NCBI GenBank assembly: GCA_021399435.1
Contig: JAJTUP010000161.1
Coordinates: 1-62,413 of the forward strand
Source of the DNA: Diaporthe sp. PMI_573
Taxonomy: Eukaryota; Ascomycota; Sordariomycetes; Diaporthales; Diaporthaceae
DNA: 62,413 bases
Direction: 5' to 3'
Part shown: positions 34,077 through 45,200 of the stretch, piece by piece
Layout: every line of letters starts with the position of its first letter
Numbering within the stretch: the stretch's first letter is position 1
Translations under genes and position numbers: made by a program
The notes under the pieces: model-generated
What the model was told of the DNA's origin: nothing
What the model saw: the letters and a program-made list of their open reading frames with translations, nothing else
Databases searched by the model: none

Positions 34077-34450
34077 TGTCTACTATTTACGGGCCAGCCG
34101 TGGAAATCTAAATCTTGTCTTTATGGTTGTCCTTCCCGTGGGTCAGGCAAAGGAGAAGGGGGAGGACCAGCCACCGTAGGTATAGTTTCTGTTGTGGTTA
34201 AGGATGGCTATTTAGGCCCACCAGAGGAGGGAAACCACCAGAAAAAAGAGAAGTATTCACGTTTTCTCGGCAGGTAGTTTGTTTGTTTACTTCCAGAGGA
34301 CCAAAAAAAGGAGGACCACCAGAAGGAGGAGAAGGCAAAGGCAAACAAGGCAAAGACAAAAAAGGCAGAAGGGCCGCCGCCGCCATAGTTAGCGACATCG
34401 GCTTTGACGCGAGTGGTGGCGACGAGAGCCGGCATACCATCGTCTACTGC

Positions 34451-34618
34451 AACAAGGCAAGCAGCAATGGTGCCGGGGCAGGAACGCCACCATCTACGGC
34501 AACCAGGCAAGCAGTGGTGGTACCAGGGCAGGGGCGCCGTCGTCTGCGGCAACCAGGCAAGCAGTGGTGGTGCCGGCAAGGGCAGGGGCACCGTCGTCTA
34601 CGGCAACCAGGCAAGCAG
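34451..34618 (-). repeat. Minisatellite in the Copia 1 leader
   Basis: Three tandem units of 50, 50 and 54 bp plus a partial one, each beginning AACCAGGCAAGCAGTGGTGG or a near variant. They are GC-rich against the AT-rich element and lie between the 5' LTR and gag. Confidence 0.8.
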
Positions 34619-35418
34619 TAGTTATAGTCCTCTTGGCGGCTTTGAATCTACAGAAAAGAGGGTATCATAACACTCACTACTACGGCTTATAACCGGCATA
34701 CAAACCATTTACCCGCAGATAGTGGTTTTCGGCAAACGGCACCTATTACTGCATAGTCTAATAGGTAGAGTTGCCCTTTTAAATAGTTATCTTGTCTAGG
34801 GACCATTAAAACAAGCAAAAGCGACAAATCTAAGGGTTTTCTGTGCTTAGGCATTAGTGCCAAGAATTCAAGGGAACATAAGGGGGCCGGGAAAGGGGTT
34901 TTATGTGTAATTAGTATGGGAAGTATTTTATATTGATACAAACTATACCGTTGGGCGGTTGGGGGTAGAACCGGCGTTTAGTAAGGAGGAATACTAGAAA
35001 GGGGCAAGGGGCAAGGTCGTGAGGGTGCTCTTTGCCTAAGGGAAGGGTTGGTAATGGGAAGGCACAATAGTGCATACTATTGAACAGTTGGTTTTTTACG
35101 TAAAAGGTTGTTGGCGGCACAAGTAGGTTCGTAAGGGCAACAGTTGTTTCTCATAATACTTTGTGGCAGAGGGCCCGGATCTTCTTTTCCGGAAGCAATG
35201 CCAGGAAGGAACTTCTGGTCTTTAACGGCTGGATTTCAAGTAGCAGCCACAACTGCCGGCCTGGTTACCGGCTAGAGTAGCTACTTCCTGTCGATTGTAG
35301 CGTAGATATCGCAGTCTGCTTTGTCGGCTGTTAACTGCTTGCTGGCTAACAAGGTCGGCAAAGGTCTGGCGATAGATCTACCTCTTCGGACCTAGCTGTT
35401 AGGGACTGACGGGATAGT

Positions 35419-35432
35419 CAATCACTAATCAG
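35419..35432 (-). other. Putative primer-binding site of Copia 1
   Basis: CTGATTAGTGATTG on the minus strand directly follows the 5' LTR. The identical 14-mer follows the 5' LTR of the unrelated-LTR Copia 2 (47539-47552). I do not recognise the tRNA. Confidence 0.55.
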
Positions 35433-35679
35433 TGTTGGTACGGCCCTAATACCGTAGGTCAGGGGATCTTTGTACATGCAAATAGGCAAGCAAAAGCCGT
35501 ACTATTCTGGGTACGGGTTTGATTCTTGCTACGGAAGGAAGAAAGAAGCTATCACTATCGTGAGCGTCAAAGCACTTGGTGTAGTAGCCAGCGGCCCTGC
35601 TGACTAAGCCAGACCGGCCCTTCTGATTAGCCACAGCCGGGCCGGGCGTGCGGCCCCTTTAACGGTCACCAAACCCACA
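35433..35679 (-). repeat. 5' LTR of Copia 1
   Basis: Plus strand starts TGTTGGTACGG and ends ACCAAACCCACA, followed at once by the GAAAG duplication. 247 bp, the same length as its partner. Confidence 0.93.
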
Positions 35680-35684
35680 GAAAG

Positions 35685-35780
35685 ATTACTATAAAAGCTA
35701 AAGGTAAAAAGTATCCTATTAAAGCTAGTATAGTAAATTAAAACATTCTATTTAGAAAATATAGTTATAATTATAATTAA
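35685..35780 (+). mobile_element. Tad-like LINE, second fragment
   Basis: Joined to 28517 with one copy of the GAAAG duplication removed, the frame continues as RLL, KLKVKSILLKLV, IKTFYLENIVIIIN, which matches the RT segment after motif A in Tad-type LINEs. The pogo element interrupts it at the TA at 35781. Confidence 0.6.
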
Positions 35781-35782
35781 TA

Positions 35783-35859
35783 ACGTGGTTGGACAGTCAG
35801 CCGCGCAGGACACATGCCCGCGCACTTTTGCTAACTCCGCCAACTTTAGCCAGCCCTGG
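35783..35859 (+). repeat. Left terminal inverted repeat of the pogo element
   Basis: 77 bp with no mismatch to the right copy at 38031-38107. Confidence 0.95.
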
Positions 35860-35888
35860 TACCCACCTAGGGCAAAGGAATTAATGAA

Positions 35889-35912
35889 AGTTGGCACCAA
35901 TTGGTGCCAACT
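35889..35912. repeat. Left subterminal palindrome
   Basis: A perfect 24-bp palindrome centred on CCAATTGG, 106 bp from the left end. The same palindrome recurs at 37978-38001. A likely protein-binding site. Confidence 0.85.
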
Positions 35913-36102
35913 GATTTAAATTCCTTATTTCTAATCAATTTAGTCAATTTGGAGGCATGGTGGGGTTGCAGTGCTAGTCTGAAAACTTAAAGTTTTGGTG
36001 AGCGGGTTTGTTTTTGGTGCGAATCGCGTCCCCATTTTTCGCGTCAGTCTCGCATCACTCTACCTACTTAAATATTCAACACGCTAGAAATCAACATCCA
36101 CA

Positions 36103-37785
36103 ATGCCAATCTACTCGAAAGAAGATAAAATCAAACTATCACTTCAAGCAATCGAGAATTCTAAAAAAAACCAAAAGAAACCCTTGAGTAGACGTCAGGC
36201 TGCTCGGATCTTTCATATCCCTGAATCTACTCTACGTGACAGGATGAACAACCGACCCCGGCGTGAAGAATCACGCGTCGAGAAGCATAAACTTGACCCA
36301 ATTGAAGAGCAAACACTTGTTCAATATATCATTGAGCAAGATGCACGAGGATTCCCAATGCGACTTTCTGGTGTGGAAGATATGGCCAACCTCCTGCTGG
36401 CGTCGCGTGATGGCAAGCCTGTTGGCACCAGATGGGCACGACGCTTTGTGGATGCACAACCAAGCTTGAAAACAAGATTCTCTCGGCCTTACGACTACCA
36501 GAGGGCCCTCTGCGAAGATCCTGAGGTCATTGGAAACTGGTTCCGACTACTTCGCAACATGATGGCCAAGTATGGGATCACAGATGACGATCTCTACAAC
36601 TTCGACGAAACTGGCTTCATGATGGGCCAGATAACCTCAACCCTGGTTGTTACACGCTCTGATCGGCATGGAAAGGCTAAATCTATACAGCCTGGAAACC
36701 GTGAATGGGCAACAGCTATTGAATGCATCAATGCAAAGGGCTGGTGTATCCCGCCATTCGTCATTGTCCAAGGCGCCTACCACCTTGCAAACTGGACCAC
36801 AGAGTCGGGTTTTCCTGCCGATTGGGTAATCAAGCCTACTCCAAATGGATGGACGGATAACAAGACTGGTCTAGAATGGATTCAGCACTTTAATAAGCAT
36901 ACAATTAAGCGAACAATGGGCAAATACCGGATGCTCATCCTGGATGGACACGAGAGCCATGTATCAGCAGAGTTCGAACAGTACTGCAAGGAAAACAACA
37001 TTATCCCTATTAGCATGCCACCACATTCATCTCATCTACTCCAGCCATTGGATGTTGCATTATTTTCGCTATTGAAGCGTGCATACGGCGATGAGATCAA
37101 CCTCTTCATCCGGGCCTCGATCAACCACATCACCAAGTCCGAGTTCTTCATTGCGTTTAAGGCAGCCCACGACAAGGTCTTTACGGAAGAAAACATGAAA
37201 GCTGGGTTCAGAGGGGCTGGAATTTCTCCATGGGACCCAGATTCTGTCATTTCCAAGCTGGATGTCCGCCTACAAACTCCAGTACAATCCCTCCCTGTGT
37301 CACCATCGAAATGGGAATCACAAACACCTTCCAATGCCCACCAGACTGTCCAGCAATCAAGTTTTATCAAGGGCAAGATCTCAGCCCATCAGGGCAGCTC
37401 CCCTACACCAATTATCCAGGCAATTGAGAAGTTTACAAAGGGTGCACAAGCAATGGCGCATCAGATTACTCTTTTGAATGATCGGGTCCGTACCCTTGAG
37501 AAGGCTAATATTGGGCTCGCCAAGCGCCGGAGGGCCAAAAGAAGTCGGGTCCAGCTTGGAGGGGCACTTAGTATTGAGGAATCTCAGGTGATAATTGAAG
37601 AAAAACAAAAGGGGAAGCGGCCGGCTGGTGAAATGGCTGGTGGTGCTGAGGAGGCGGACCGCGGCGGACCGAGCAAACGACGATGTGGCAACTGCGGCGA
37701 GACTGGGCATAACGCAAGAACTTGTGAGAAAGATGCAGAAGAGTCTAGTCAGTCAGATTCAGAGTGTATAATAGTACATTCTTAA
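36103..37785 (+). CDS. Pogo-family DDE transposase with C-terminal zinc knuckle
   Basis: 560 codons, no introns or stops. Residues about 10-55 form a psq-type helix-turn-helix (SRRQAARIFHIPESTLRDR). Residues about 65-135 are a CENP-B-type DNA-binding domain. The DDE_1 catalytic domain follows, with Asp168 (NFDETGF), Asp281 (LILDGHESH) and Asp317 (LLQPLDVALFSLLK). The last two lie 35 residues apart, so the triad is complete. A coiled segment (about 445-475) precedes a basic region and a CCHC knuckle, Cys528-x2-Cys-x4-His-x4-Cys (CGNCGETGHNARTC). The enzyme would cut and paste its own element at TA sites in the nucleus. It lies inside matching terminal repeats and is plausibly active. Confidence 0.95.
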   Translation: MPIYSKEDKIKLSLQAIENSKKNQKKPLSRRQAARIFHIPESTLRDRMNNRPRREESRVEKHKLDPIEEQTLVQYIIEQDARGFPMRLSGVEDMANLLLASRDGKPVGTRWARRFVDAQPSLKTRFSRPYDYQRALCEDPEVIGNWFRLLRNMMAKYGITDDDLYNFDETGFMMGQITSTLVVTRSDRHGKAKSIQPGNREWATAIECINAKGWCIPPFVIVQGAYHLANWTTESGFPADWVIKPTPNGWTDNKTGLEWIQHFNKHTIKRTMGKYRMLILDGHESHVSAEFEQYCKENNIIPISMPPHSSHLLQPLDVALFSLLKRAYGDEINLFIRASINHITKSEFFIAFKAAHDKVFTEENMKAGFRGAGISPWDPDSVISKLDVRLQTPVQSLPVSPSKWESQTPSNAHQTVQQSSFIKGKISAHQGSSPTPIIQAIEKFTKGAQAMAHQITLLNDRVRTLEKANIGLAKRRRAKRSRVQLGGALSIEESQVIIEEKQKGKRPAGEMAGGAEEADRGGPSKRRCGNCGETGHNARTCEKDAEESSQSDSECIIVHS

Positions 37786-37977
37786 GCGGACCGCGTCGGA
37801 CCGCCAAAATAGTTGATTTGGCTGGTGTAGATTGAGGTTGATTCTGCATGGTTGAAATGCTCCATTTTGGTGGGGAAGCCGATTTTCCCACCAAAAGTCG
37901 GCCACTTTAGACTGGCACTGCAGCCACGCTAACGTCTCTAAATTGACTAAGTCGATTGAAATTGAGCAATTGAGACC

Positions 37978-38001
37978 AGTTGGCACCAATTGGTGCCAAC
38001 T
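37978..38001. repeat. Right subterminal palindrome
   Basis: Identical to 35889-35912 and also exactly 106 bp from its end. Confidence 0.85.
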
Positions 38002-38030
38002 TTTATTGATTCTATTGCACTAGGTGGGTG

Positions 38031-38107
38031 CCAGGGCTGGCTAAAGTTGGCGGAGTTAGCAAAAGTGCGCGGGCATGTGTCCTGCGCGGCTGACTGTCCA
38101 ACCACGT
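38031..38107 (-). repeat. Right terminal inverted repeat of the pogo element
   Basis: Inverted match to the left copy, ending AACCACGT before the TA duplication. Confidence 0.95.
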
Positions 38108-38109
38108 TA

Positions 38110-38197
38110 ACTAATCTTTAAAATAATAAAATCTACTATAAATAAATTTTTTATAAGGATTTAATATCTTACTAATCCTCTTTTTATTTTTTAATCG
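38110..38197 (+). mobile_element. Tad-like LINE, third fragment
   Basis: One frame reads L-stop-GFNILLILFLFFN, which aligns over 15 residues with the LQGSPLSPILFLFFN motif of LINE RTs. The differences are Gln to stop, Ser to Phe or Leu and Pro to Leu, mostly C-to-T changes. LINE similarity then ends. Confidence 0.5.
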
Positions 38198-40263
38198 AGG
38201 TTTTAATCATAGACAATCTTGGGGAGGGCTGGGGCCTGAATAGTTGCAGATAACACAGTTAGCCAAACCTCTATAGCTAGATATACAGCGGTAAATAGTT
38301 TTGCTATTACAAAAGTTCCATTACAGGCACGTAACGTCTATCGAGCAGTGAAGCATATTACTTACACGCACCATAGCGACAAGATGACTCCTCGCTCGGC
38401 TAGTACCTCAATGGATACCTCAGACATATCGGAGATAACAGGTAGTGTTGAAGGTATTATAAAGAGATGGCTCCTGGCTAGCTGGCCGTAATGCTGCCTA
38501 TGGCCAGAGGAAACCTTTCAAATCTATCGCGATGAGATGACTCCTCGCTAGCTTCTGCTCTCATACACACTAAACACGCAGAGTACAGCAAAACATAGTG
38601 GATCAGTAGATAACAAAGGGCCTCATCCATCGACAAATCGGGAACACGCCGAGACTCAGTCTGCCGAAAGGCGGGACAGTGATGGGCTTGGGCCACAAGC
38701 TGCGTCGACTGTTGGCACTGGTGAGGCAACTGCCCATGGGCGATTCGATTCAAAGATTGTCGATCCACCACCTGTTTTTATAGCATTTGACAGCACACCT
38801 ACCCAGCCTAACCCCGCGCCTTCGGTTCCTTTTGAACGGTCTAAAAGCCAGCTAAAGCTTGTTTTTAAGAGAGAAAGGAAAGAGGCTAGGATACTTGGCT
38901 AAGCAGGAGAGCAGGCATAATATAAGAAAAGTTGGATCCCCAAGTTTGGGCCGCTGTGGCTGAAGGTATATACCCCAAAATAATGGTAACTTAAAACCTT
39001 AATTTCTAACATTATAGGCTTTAAGAGCCTTTTCTTAAGCCTCTTATAAATCTGCTATTTAAAAACTAATATATTAACCTATATTATTTCTTAAATTAAT
39101 GATATACTATATTTATATATTAGTTACTATTTTTAAATAAATATTTATTATTTTAAAATGCTAATTAAAATTATTACCTTTATTATCTTAACATTTATAA
39201 GAATAGTGGTAGCTACTATAATAGCTATTATACCCACTTTTAATAAGGCTATTGCTTATACCTATTTAGTAACTATAGCCCCTATATAAACTAAGGGAGC
39301 CTTGCTGAAGCCCTATATTAACCCTAGCCCCTAATACCTAATAATTGCTATTATTAACTACTAAAGCTGGCTGATTAGCACCTTTTATGCCTTTAACATT
39401 AGTGGCCTATCCCAAATTTAGAATAACAATAGGCTAGGCACTATCCCTAATAGCAGGACAGCAGCTATAATTGTTCTAATGGGCTGGGTGGGTAATATCG
39501 CCATGTTTAATGTTCTAACAAATGGATCTAAGCTAGCTTTAAATATAGATAGCTCTTTAATTAAAGCCTCCTTTATTATTCTAAATAGGTATAATATAGT
39601 AGTAGCTAATATTAATATGTCTTATATATATGTTGCTTTATTCTCTATTACTATCTTTTTAACTGCTTTTAAAAATAGCTTTAACAATCCTATTACTTAT
39701 ATTTACTTTAGTGTAGTTATAATTAGATATAACTTTCTACTGTAGAATATATATGCTTGCCCTAAAAGCTATAGTGGTATTTATATTAACCCCCTTTAAT
39801 TAGATTTAAATATAACTATTATAATACCATTTTTCACACTATGCTAGGGGGCTGCTTATATATTCCTTTATAATAATGCTGCTAATAGTTTTAAGTAGTA
39901 TTAAAGTGGTAAGATTACCTATTATATTAATATAAATTGTTTACTAAATTCTAAGTAGCCTTTTAATTTTAAAAGTAGGTAGAATAATGCAATATACTAG
40001 TAGTTTAATTGTAATAAATAGTTTTTAGTTATATTTATTGCTGTATTTTATATTAATACTATAGCCCTAGTATATTATTATCTTAATCGCTCTTATTACT
40101 ATAACTTGTAAGCACTACTATTTAATTATAGTAGGTAGCCTTATAATATAGTACTTAAGCAAATGCTATAACAACTATATACTTAAATGAAGCTCTAGCT
40201 TAGGATAGGCTTCCTCTTTTAGTTTATATTTTATATAAAGTAATAGATAACTAATTTACTAGC
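38198..40263 (+). other. RIP-decayed repeat, unidentified
   Basis: 38200-38990 is mixed GC and includes a frame fragment with VPFERSKSQLKLVFKRERKEARI (38820-38900) and ATGACTCCTCGCT twice (38382 and 38537). From about 39340 to 40240 a plus-strand frame with stops at likely Trp/Gln positions holds an 88-codon open stretch (39479-39745). I do not recognise it. Copia 2 inserted at its right end, and the sequence may resume at 47756. Confidence 0.4.
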
Positions 40264-40466
40264 TGTTGAATGGGCTTTGTATGTACGTACGTATTGTTAG
40301 ACAATTAGGTTTGGTTGGTTGATTCTTGCTTATTCTTCTAACTAAGAGAGAAGGGAGACCTCTGCACGGTAGGCACAATATGTATGCCCACGCCAAGGCG
40401 GTCTGCTTAGTTATCCTTTTAGTATTAAGGCTTAAGTGTACGGCTGTACTTAATGCTATTCCAACA
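40264..40466 (-). repeat. 3' LTR of Copia 2
   Basis: Starts TGTTGAATGGGC and ends ATTCCAACA on the plus strand. Confidence 0.92.
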
Positions 40467-42269
40467 CTAGTAATCTTTTCTTTATAAGTGCTGTATACTT
40501 GTAGACTGGTTGTACAAGCAGGTTGAGCTACTTGTATGCAATAGCTTTTTGGAGCTTCTAATATAGGTAGGTTGTGCTGTCTTTTCCTTTATTTCCCATA
40601 CAAATTAAGATTGCGCCGTATGTATGTAAAACACTACCTTTTTCAAACTCTTTCCTTTTGTATAAAAAGAGCTTCTCGAGGAAGGGCCACGAGAGCTGCC
40701 TTCTGAAGGTAGTAACTCACTCACTTGAGTTTATCACACTAGTGGTAGGTATACTAACTGATTGCTGGGGCACTATATGCCTTTAAGGCTTTTGCCTGCT
40801 TCCCTTTCTTCGCTTTCCTTTCCTCTTCCCTTTTCAATGTACAACACACACACCTACACACACACACACATACACTCTGCTATATATATCGTTATATATT
40901 TTTTAAATCAAACTTCAAACCAAAACTTCTCGACCTCTTTAAACAATAGTAAATGCCTAGCCTTAATTTGGCGGTATATTTATTAATAACTTTAATGGGG
41001 TAAACTACTTAAATATTCCGACTTCCTTTGCTGTAAATCAAGCCTTTCTGCTCGTAATGTACACTAGCATTTATACTACCCTTCTTGCCTCAGCTGTGCC
41101 TTGTACTAACTAAGAGTCTAGGACAAAGAGCATAGTACTTGCTGTCTCCTGTCTGTCGACATTACCATATAGATGGCTAAGGGCAACACAATACAGGAGG
41201 CCTGGGCCAGGATTATTTGCCGGGAGAGCTACTTTTGTATAATCCTCATTTAGTTGTATGGAAATGTAGCTAGCCGTTGCTTGCAGAAGTGTGGCAACTG
41301 TTGTGTGATTAAGCGCTTTGAGCATTACTCATGCCTTAACGGATTCTGTAGGGGTACTTGTATAGAGTGTGTGTGGCAGTTGCACAGAAATTGTTGCGAC
41401 TATTATAACGACAATTAGCCGTCTAATTTGAGTAATAAGGATTCTTTAGACAATAAAGAGTCTAATGTTAAGGGTACCCCAAGCCCTAAGGTTAAACGCG
41501 AGCCTGTAGTGATTAATCTATAGCACAATGCCTAGGTTATTAATTTTGGTTCTGAGTAGGTTGGGTTGTGTGGTAGATTTTGGGTGGTAGGAGGTTGGGT
41601 TTTTTGTGTAGTAGATTTTCTCTAATAGTGGGCTCTCCTCCTACTCTATTTGTACAATAATTTTTTTTTGTATATTAAATCTAAACTTCTCTTAATTTAA
41701 TTTCTATGTAATCCTGTTCCTACAAGATGCAAGCTTTTATCTAAAGTATCTTTTGTTTTTGCTTTCTCTCAGGCTATAGTAATATTTTTAGCCATTCTTG
41801 TACAGCCTAACCCTGCCCTAGATCTGCCTTTAATCGCTTTTCGTACAGCCAAAGTATCCTGGCCATATCCTAAGGTATCTTGGCTCTATCCTCATACATC
41901 CTAAAGTATCCTGGCTATATCTTAAGTTATCCTAGCCGTATTCTTTGTATATCCTAGGGCTGTCTTAACCATGTCCTAGGCCTGTCTATTATATGTCTTA
42001 GGCCTATCCTACAGTCTTTTCTTCTCACTCTTTTTAGTTTATCCTTGTATAATTAAATTAGCTACCTCTTCCCCTGCCCCTTCTTATAAGTATATCTTTT
42101 CCTTTTTTTTTAATAGAGATAGTAAGGGTCTTATTTTAGTTATATAGTTTAGTTGGAAGGATCTTAGCTTTTTAGCTAAAAGCCTAGATTTAATTCTCAG
42201 TATAACTCTAGATTTAAATAGTCTCTATTTTTTCCCTCTATTCTTTTTAGTCTAGGCAATCCACATATA
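40467..42269 (-). other. Extra 1.8-kb segment between pol and the 3' LTR of Copia 2
   Basis: Copia 1 has only about 0.1 kb here. This segment holds a CA microsatellite (about 40845-40878), short frames such as 40574-40786 plus and 41110-41325 minus (71 codons, no known motif), and a degenerate minisatellite with TATCCTRRGG-like words (41850-42015). No recognisable product. It may be a captured or inserted sequence. Confidence 0.5.
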
Positions 42270-45200
42270 CTTTAATCCTAATCTTTAGTCTATTAGTAAA
42301 AATAAGTTGCTCTAGTGCTAAATTTAGTATCTTTTTTGTATAAGTATCTGCTAGGTTATCTCGGCCATTAATTCATTATACTTTGAAAATTTCTTTCTTC
42401 TTATATAATTTTCTAAGAGACATGATATCTATTATAAGTCTCTTCTCGTCTATAGTTCCCAGCTTTACTAGGCATTTATATAATAATCGTAAATCTAAGT
42501 AGATTATTACTGGGATTCTTGGTATAGCTAAATAGTCTATAATTCTATTTATTGTCGTACTAAGCGCTATACTACTATTAAATCTAGTTATTATGCCGTA
42601 TAGCTTGCTTGCTAGTATGTTTTAGGTTACCCTTTTATACTTAGTTAAGCTCCAGTATATAATATTTTTAAAGATCTTAAAATCGGTTTCTATATGGCTA
42701 GTTTCTATAGCTAGCACGATAATGAATCTAAGTTATAATGTAAGGTCCTTATTATTTGCAAATAAGCCATCTGTAAAGATATACATCTTTATACAATCAA
42801 GTTCAAGTAATATATAGATTAGCCCTCTTTTAGGGTTTTTTATTTATTACCCTAGTTGTACATTTAAGGTCTTTATGTTCTTTTCCTCAGGGTTTTTAAC
42901 TTATGCAGCTATTAACAAGTCGTACAATGCTTCTAGTTGATAGATTAAAGCTATATATACTCTTCTTACACATTGTATAATATATTGTTAGGGTGTGTCT
43001 TCTTTGTCTATATTAATTATACGAAGCTAGTTTGCTTGGCCTTTCTAAGTAAGGATAATGTTGTTCCCATCCTTCTAAATTTATCTGCTGTTAAAGTTAA
43101 TTAGGGTATTTTCCTCTAAAATTGTCTTTAGCTTTATATAGAGCCCTTTCTTTTAAAGTTCTTCTTTCTCTCTTTCTGAGAATCATGTAGTAGCAAAGAT
43201 TAAGGTATTATCTATCTGAAGTCTTGCAATTCCAAAGGATTTTAGGCCATCTGTAGTAAATAGTAGGCATAGGTTATACATAGAAACTAACATCTTTAGA
43301 GATTTAATATAGTATATATAATAGGTTTTGTACTAGTAGAGGCTAGACTCTGCAAGGCTATATAATAGCTTCTTAATTAGGAGGACTATATTTAGAGGGT
43401 ATCTATCCTGTAGCTTTGCTAGTAGTTATGCAATAATTGTCTTTATAAGTAGGTCATATAACTAAGTATATACCTAAATAATGTCTTAAAGCTCCCTCCT
43501 TGCACTAAAGTATAGTATAAGGGTTAGTTCTAAGGCTAGAATTATGTATTGGCTCATCTATTGAATTATAAATACTTAGGTAAGAATGATTTCTTTACCC
43601 TTATCACCATAGCCTTGTATAATAAGTCTTAATTTTTCAACTAGTCTAGTTAACTTATTCTTAATCTCTCATACCATGTATATCTTATAGACTCTTAATA
43701 CCTTATACACTATTAGGTTATATTATACAAAGCAAAAGACTTCTTTATTTACTAGGGCATCAATTTCCATAGCATTTAATTCTTTATACAGGGCCCCTAA
43801 AGTAGTAATAATATTATCTTAGTAAAGTTTGACAGCTAACTTGTAGTTATCTCTCTCCTTCTAGGTAAGAAAGAGTCTTGGTAAGGATTATATAAAGTAC
43901 TTTCTTGGTTTCCCTCTCTTCCTTGGTTAAATTTACTCTAAAAGAGGTAGTTTTAAAAGGTTGTCATCTAGCAGTTATACAATCTTGTCAGATTAATAAT
44001 AGAGTTTAACATATATTACACAAAACTAGGTTAGCCTATTAACCATATCCACAGTAATTATATATCCTTTAATCCCTTTGATTTTATATAGTCTAGTCCA
44101 TCCCTTGTTCTCTTTTTAGACTATAACTTCACTTCTCAGTAGAAAAGAAAGCACTTTATACATATATAGGCTGTTCCTTATATTAATTACCTAGTTAATA
44201 TTAACTTTCGTATAAATTCCTCTCAGCATTTTCATAGCCTTCTACACAGCTTCTGCCCTTTATATAATATTAGATAATGGCAGTAAATCCTAGTTTATTT
44301 ATAGATATGTTCTAAAAACAAGCAAAATTAATATAATACTGTTTAGGCTAGCTATATTGTTTAAAGCTTTAATAGCCATCTAAAAAATAGTCTCCTCATC
44401 TATATAGTAGCTGATTTCTACCTTTAGGATATTATATACTCTCTGAAATAGTATATATACTCTCTTAATCTTGCCAACAGCCTAGTATACTTCTACAGGT
44501 ATCTCTTTACACAAGATATCTATAATCTTAGTATTATTTCTAAATTTTTTCGAAGCAAAATTAGTGCCTAGGTTATATATAATGTAGTTAGGCAGGCCTA
44601 TATAGGTATAGATCTAGTACCTACATAGGGCATTCCATATATCTCGTATAGATAAGGAGCTAAAGAAAGTTACTACTTGAAAGCTTGTATCCATATTAAT
44701 TATATATAGAACATTTTGGTTTCCTAGTTATACTATATCTATGATAATTTTATAATTAAAGTAGCTTTTTATCCCTAATAAAAAACTTAAATCTCTTTAG
44801 TACTAGGCTGTACAATTAGCAATAGTGGCAAAACTTTTAAATTTTCTCCAAAATAGCTTCTTCTACATCTATATACCCAGCACTTCTCAGGAGTCAATAT
44901 AGCTTCTCTATACATAGGTGTCCAAATCTTTTATAAAGCCTTCTAAGCTATGCTTCTATAAAGAATAAAACTGCTTCTATATGGCTGATATTAAAGAATA
45001 GGTAACTTTATTTATATACTACGAGAATTGTTATGCCATTACTTTGTATAATAATGTTTTATACATTATTAAAGTAGGCTCCTAGTCTATTTATATTATG
45101 TAGAGAGAAAAGAAATAAGGTAGAGGTATCTAGAATATAGTATTTAACTCATTTAATAGAGTTGTTTATTAGAATTATACTAATAGGTAAAATTGCCTTG

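Larger units (their letters stand above)
28518..35679 (-). mobile_element. Ty1/Copia retrotransposon 1, full length, RIP-damaged
   Basis: 7162 bp bounded by two 247-bp LTRs and flanked by the 5-bp target duplication GAAAG (28513-28517 and 35680-35684). Coding order on the minus strand is gag, zinc knuckle, integrase, RT, RNase H. It is inserted in the Tad-like LINE. The two LTRs differ at roughly 16 positions, all but one transitions, as RIP produces. Confidence 0.93.
35783..38107 (+). mobile_element. Pogo/Fot1-type DNA transposon, apparently intact
   Basis: 2325 bp with TA target duplications (35781-35782 and 38108-38109). The terminal inverted repeats are identical over 77 bp (35783-35859 and 38031-38107), then continue to about 88 bp with one mismatch. 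They begin ACGTGGTTGGACAGTCAG. It encodes one uninterrupted transposase. Perfect 24-bp palindromes sit exactly 106 bp inside each end. It shows no RIP damage although the surroundings are heavily mutated, so it is the youngest insertion here. Confidence 0.95.

Noticed and set aside
34208..34670. ORFs of 80-127 codons in the Copia 1 leader
   Set aside because: They are produced by the GC-rich minisatellite, are low-complexity and occur on both strands.
40845..40878. CA repeat as a functional element
   Set aside because: An ordinary microsatellite.
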